The notes beneath the pieces are model-generated. The model searched no databases. It saw only the letters and a list, made by a program, of their open reading frames with translations, and had not been told where the DNA came from. Positions 7,313-8,905 of a stretch of 8,905 bases of DNA are shown here, piece by piece. Each line of letters opens with the position of its first letter. Within the stretch, counting starts at the first letter, position 1. This stretch comes from Bacteroidota bacterium (GTDB taxonomy: Bacteria > Bacteroidota > Ignavibacteria > Ignavibacteriales > Ignavibacteriaceae). The translations under genes were made by a program, and so were the position numbers. The stretch covers positions 1 to 8,905 of the forward strand of contig JAJYCM010000098.1 of the NCBI GenBank assembly GCA_021778375.1. The letters are read 5' to 3'.

Positions 7313-7644
7313 GGAATCAAAAAGAATGGTTAAAAGATATTCTAGAAGCTACAGAGCAGATTGAAAAATATGCTGTCAAAGGCGAAAAAGAGTATTCGCA
7401 AAATGAGCTAATTCAAAAATGGATGGTATATCATCTCCAAATAATTGGCGAAGCGGCTAGCAAAATTTCTGATGAAATTCAAATTAAATATCCTTCTATA
7501 TCTTGGTCTCAAATTATTGGGCTAAGAAATATAATTGTACACGAATATTTTGGAATTGACCTGGAAGAAATTTGGAATACTGTTTTTATTGATATTCCTA
7601 ATTTAAAAATTGAAATATTAAAAATAATTGAAGAATTAAAATAA
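7309..7644 (+). CDS. hepT: HepT-like HEPN ribonuclease toxin (DUF86)
   Basis: This is a 111-residue, all-helical HEPN protein. The catalytic RX4HXY motif is RNIIVHEY, with Arg73, His78 and Tyr80; Tyr80 is the expected AMPylation target of MntA. Related HepT toxins are RNases, with tRNA cleavage reported for one, and work as dimers; the substrate here is not visible. The conserved lead-in YHLQIIGEAASKIS (41-54) and SWSQIIGLRN (65-74) fits the DUF86 family, and the length is typical. The gene overlaps mntA by four bases with no Shine-Dalgarno site of its own, so antitoxin and toxin should be made together. It converges on dut across a repeat-rich gap. It is an intact copy with no frameshift. 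Confidence 0.92.
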   Translation: MRNQKEWLKDILEATEQIEKYAVKGEKEYSQNELIQKWMVYHLQIIGEAASKISDEIQIKYPSISWSQIIGLRNIIVHEYFGIDLEEIWNTVFIDIPNLKIEILKIIEELK

Positions 7645-8174
7645 CTTTTTGGGAAAGAAAGAATTAAATAAACTTTTAGCATAATTAAATATTAACATAG
7701 TGTTTGCTATGTTCTCCATAGAAAACTGTGCATAAACTTTGTTAACTGTTTGACTTTGTGCCATAGTGGCTAAGCTTCTAATGTGACTATGTAACAAAAT
7801 AGATATTGCACGTTATAGTATTGCCGTTTAACTTTTTGTTTTTTATGCCAAGATATTTTTATGATAAATTTCATTGCGTTTCATTCAAAACCTGCCTGCC
7901 GAGAGTGTTGCACAACTCCAAAACTACTTCGACCGGAAGGGGAAATCCCATGTATAGCTTAAGTACGCAAGTTAAACGTGGGATAACTCAGTCGATTACT
8001 TGCCTGTACGGCAAGCTCCTTCGATATAACATCTGGAAGTTGTGCAACAGACTCTGCCGGCAGGCAAGGTTCATCCGCCGCGGATTCATAATCCAAAATT
8101 GCGGCTTGTCGCTGTATGTTTTTGTATCAACAAATTTCTTACTCTTCCACTCGTTACTAGTCACTAGTTACTCG
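7645..8174. other. convergent intergenic gap between hepT and dut, repeat-rich
   Basis: I see no credible gene in these 530 bases. From left to right it holds a hairpin with 7-base perfect arms (7694-7700 and 7707-7713) and a stretch of degenerate CTTTGTG/CATAG-like words (7694-7775). A composite inverted-repeat element follows (7889-8071), then two overlapping small palindromes (ATCCG-CCG-CGGAT at 8073-8085 and GGATT-CAT-AATCC at 8082-8094), and a 7-mer array that runs into the dut stop codon. No strong intrinsic terminator is evident for hepT. Confidence 0.7.
7889..8071. repeat. composite nested inverted-repeat element
   Basis: The outer arms are 7889-7919 and 8035-8071: an AACCT(T)GCCTGCC block and an inverted GTTGCACAACT (7907-7917 against 8038-8048), with small gaps between them. 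Inside is a second, looser inverted pair (about 7926-7952 and 7976-8026) carrying the core TTCGA...TATCCCA or AAATCCCATG. The right inner arm contains a perfect small hairpin, CTTGCC-TGTAC-GGCAAG (7999-8015). GAAATCCCATGTATAGC at 7942-7958 is exactly repeated, inverted, at 3019-3035. Confidence 0.85.
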
Positions 8175-8180
8175 TCACTC
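8146..8180 (-). repeat. five-unit 7-mer tandem array overlapping the dut stop codon
   Basis: On the minus strand five 7-base units stand in perfect register with consensus KAGTRAC, the last being GAGTGGA. The first unit (8174-8180, GAGTGAC) contains the dut stop TGA, so the array begins inside the gene. Because seven is not a multiple of three, the stop trinucleotides fall in all three frames downstream of dut. Confidence 0.88.
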
Positions 8181-8633
8181 CTTCCCCGTATGTCCAAATC
8201 CTCCTTCGCCTCTTGAACTATCCGCCAGATCATTAGTTTGAATGAATTTAGCTAAATAAACCTTTGACAAAATTATCTGAGCAATCCTATCGCCGCGGGA
8301 TATTTTGAAATCTTCCTTACTAAAATTGAAAAGAATTATTTTTATTTCGCCGCGGTAATCTGCATCAATAGTCCCGGGTGAATTCAAGACACCGATTCCA
8401 TGTTTAATTGCCAGACCGCTGCGGGGACGCACCTGGATTTCATATCCATGAGGGATTTCAACTGAAAGGTTTGTTGGAACTAATATGATTTCTCCATGCC
8501 GGACAATCATATCTTCTTTTACGGCAGCTCTGATGTCCATACCCGAACTGCCTGAAGTTGCGTAAGAAGGAAGTTCGATATCATCGAAGTCATTACTTAT
8601 TCTTTTTATCTTAATACGAATTTCTTCATTCAT
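8175..8633 (-). CDS. dut: dUTP diphosphatase
   Basis: This enzyme hydrolyses dUTP to dUMP and pyrophosphate, keeping uracil out of DNA and supplying dUMP for thymidylate synthesis. At 152 residues it is a normal homotrimeric dUTPase with all five motifs: I SSGMDIRAA (29-37), II RPRSGLA (69-75), III NSPGTIDADYRGEI (84-97) with catalytic Asp90, IV RGDRIAQI (113-120) and the C-terminal P-loop-like motif V RGEGGFGHTG (141-150). The last residues after motif V (Lys-Glu) and the stop codon are shaped by a 7-mer repeat array. The ATG start has only a weak AAAGAA upstream. It lies 148 bases downstream of a probable membrane-protein gene on the same strand, with an 8-mer array between them. Confidence 0.97.
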   Translation of the reverse strand: MNEEIRIKIKRISNDFDDIELPSYATSGSSGMDIRAAVKEDMIVRHGEIILVPTNLSVEIPHGYEIQVRPRSGLAIKHGIGVLNSPGTIDADYRGEIKIILFNFSKEDFKISRGDRIAQIILSKVYLAKFIQTNDLADSSRGEGGFGHTGKE

Positions 8634-8681
8634 AATGTTCTTTCAAGTTAAATTTTTCGACCCAACATATATATAAAAACA

Positions 8682-8755
8682 GGAATAATGGAGTAGTTGA
8701 ATTTCTCATTCTTCCATTATTCCATCACTCCAACATTCCATTATTCCCCTACTCC
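8682..8755. repeat. 8-mer repeat array in inverted arrangement upstream of dut
   Basis: On the minus strand six 8-base units in exact register fill 8708-8755, with consensus GGARTRRT. On the plus strand two such units (GGAATAAT, GGAGTAGT) lie at 8682-8697. The two sides form a 10-base perfect stem (8687-8696 with 8749-8758). The unit family is the same as in the outer arms at 2908-3096. It lies about 25 bases after the stop codon of the right-edge gene and before dut. Confidence 0.85.
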
Positions 8756-8781
8756 ATTCCTTCAGCTTTTAACATTCGGGC

Positions 8782-8905
8782 TTACGCGTTTTTTATTTTT
8801 CTTTTAATAAACCTGTTTCTTAAGAATATAAACTCTTCCCGACCGACGTTAAATATCATCAAAAGGATTATGAAAAGAAGTAAGATTAAAAATTTATTCA
8901 ACAGG
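8782..8905 (-). CDS. C-terminal end of a probable membrane protein (partial)
   Basis: An open minus-strand frame enters from the right edge and gives 40 residues before TAA. Residues 2-19 of this fragment form a strongly hydrophobic helix (NKFLILLLFIILLMIFNV). They are followed by a charged tail ending RFIKRKIKNA, the pattern of a last transmembrane helix with a positive cytoplasmic end. The family cannot be told from this fragment. From memory, a polysaccharide flippase-type gene often precedes dut in Bacteroidota, which would fit, but this is conjecture. AT-rich DNA can give hydrophobic frames by chance, so the call is moderate. A competing plus-strand start (ATG at 8870 after AAAAGGATT) overlaps it. 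Confidence 0.5.
   Translation of the reverse strand, partial: LLNKFLILLLFIILLMIFNVGREEFIFLRNRFIKRKIKNA

Noticed and set aside
8146..8180. CRISPR-like array
   Set aside because: The units are 7 bases long and contiguous with no spacers. The 8-mer arrays are the same in kind.
7806..8216. Open plus-strand frame of 136 codons across the hepT-dut gap
   Set aside because: It starts at TTG, runs through the inverted-repeat element, both small palindromes and the 7-mer array, and ends inside dut on the opposite strand. The translation shows no domain-like pattern.

Overview
The window is AT-rich and carries mostly housekeeping genes on the minus strand. The gene set is a PHP-domain DnaE of about 1160 residues, a dnaE–SDR–trxA–serA order, weak or absent Shine-Dalgarno sites at several genes, one possible Bacteroidota-type promoter, and intergenic repeats built on short GGAGTAGT-like units and an ATTTCG...GAAATCCCATG core. 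Together these suggest a Bacteroidota/Chlorobiota-group bacterium, perhaps Ignavibacteria. This is inferred from gene style and repeats and is not proven.

Layout in minus-strand transcription order, from right to left. At the right edge (8782-8905) is the C-terminus of a probable membrane protein. Next comes dut (dUTP pyrophosphatase, 8175-8633). After a 530-base repeat-rich gap and a plus-strand toxin-antitoxin island comes dnaE (replicative polymerase alpha subunit, 3101-6592). A 344-base gap then holds a nested inverted repeat. It is followed by a tight cluster of three genes: a FabI/FabL-type short-chain reductase (1914-2756), trxA (1578-1898) and serA (1-1534, missing only its last residues at the window edge). 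The reductase, trxA and serA are 15 to 43 bases apart and probably form one transcript.

The only plus-strand genes are a compact block at 6880-7644. It holds a broken HicB-like antitoxin fragment, then mntA (minimal nucleotidyltransferase antitoxin) and hepT (HEPN toxin with RNIIVHEY), which overlap by ATGA. This is a recognisable type VII HepT/MntA module, likely acquired, whose upstream neighbour has decayed. Removing one A from an A8 run would join the HicB-like fragment and MntA in one frame.

The most unusual material is in the repeats. Two composite elements (2908-3096 and 7889-8071) share an inner core, including an exact 17-mer, but have different outer arms. Arrays of 7-mers and 8-mers lie just downstream of three minus-strand genes, and most units contain a stop trinucleotide read on the gene's own strand. 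One array supplies the dut stop codon itself. A small TGCCTG-type palindromic sequence, related to motifs in the second element, sits in frame inside the PHP domain of dnaE, flanked by a 6-base direct repeat. I found no CRISPR array, tRNA, rRNA, transposase or clearly new enzyme system.
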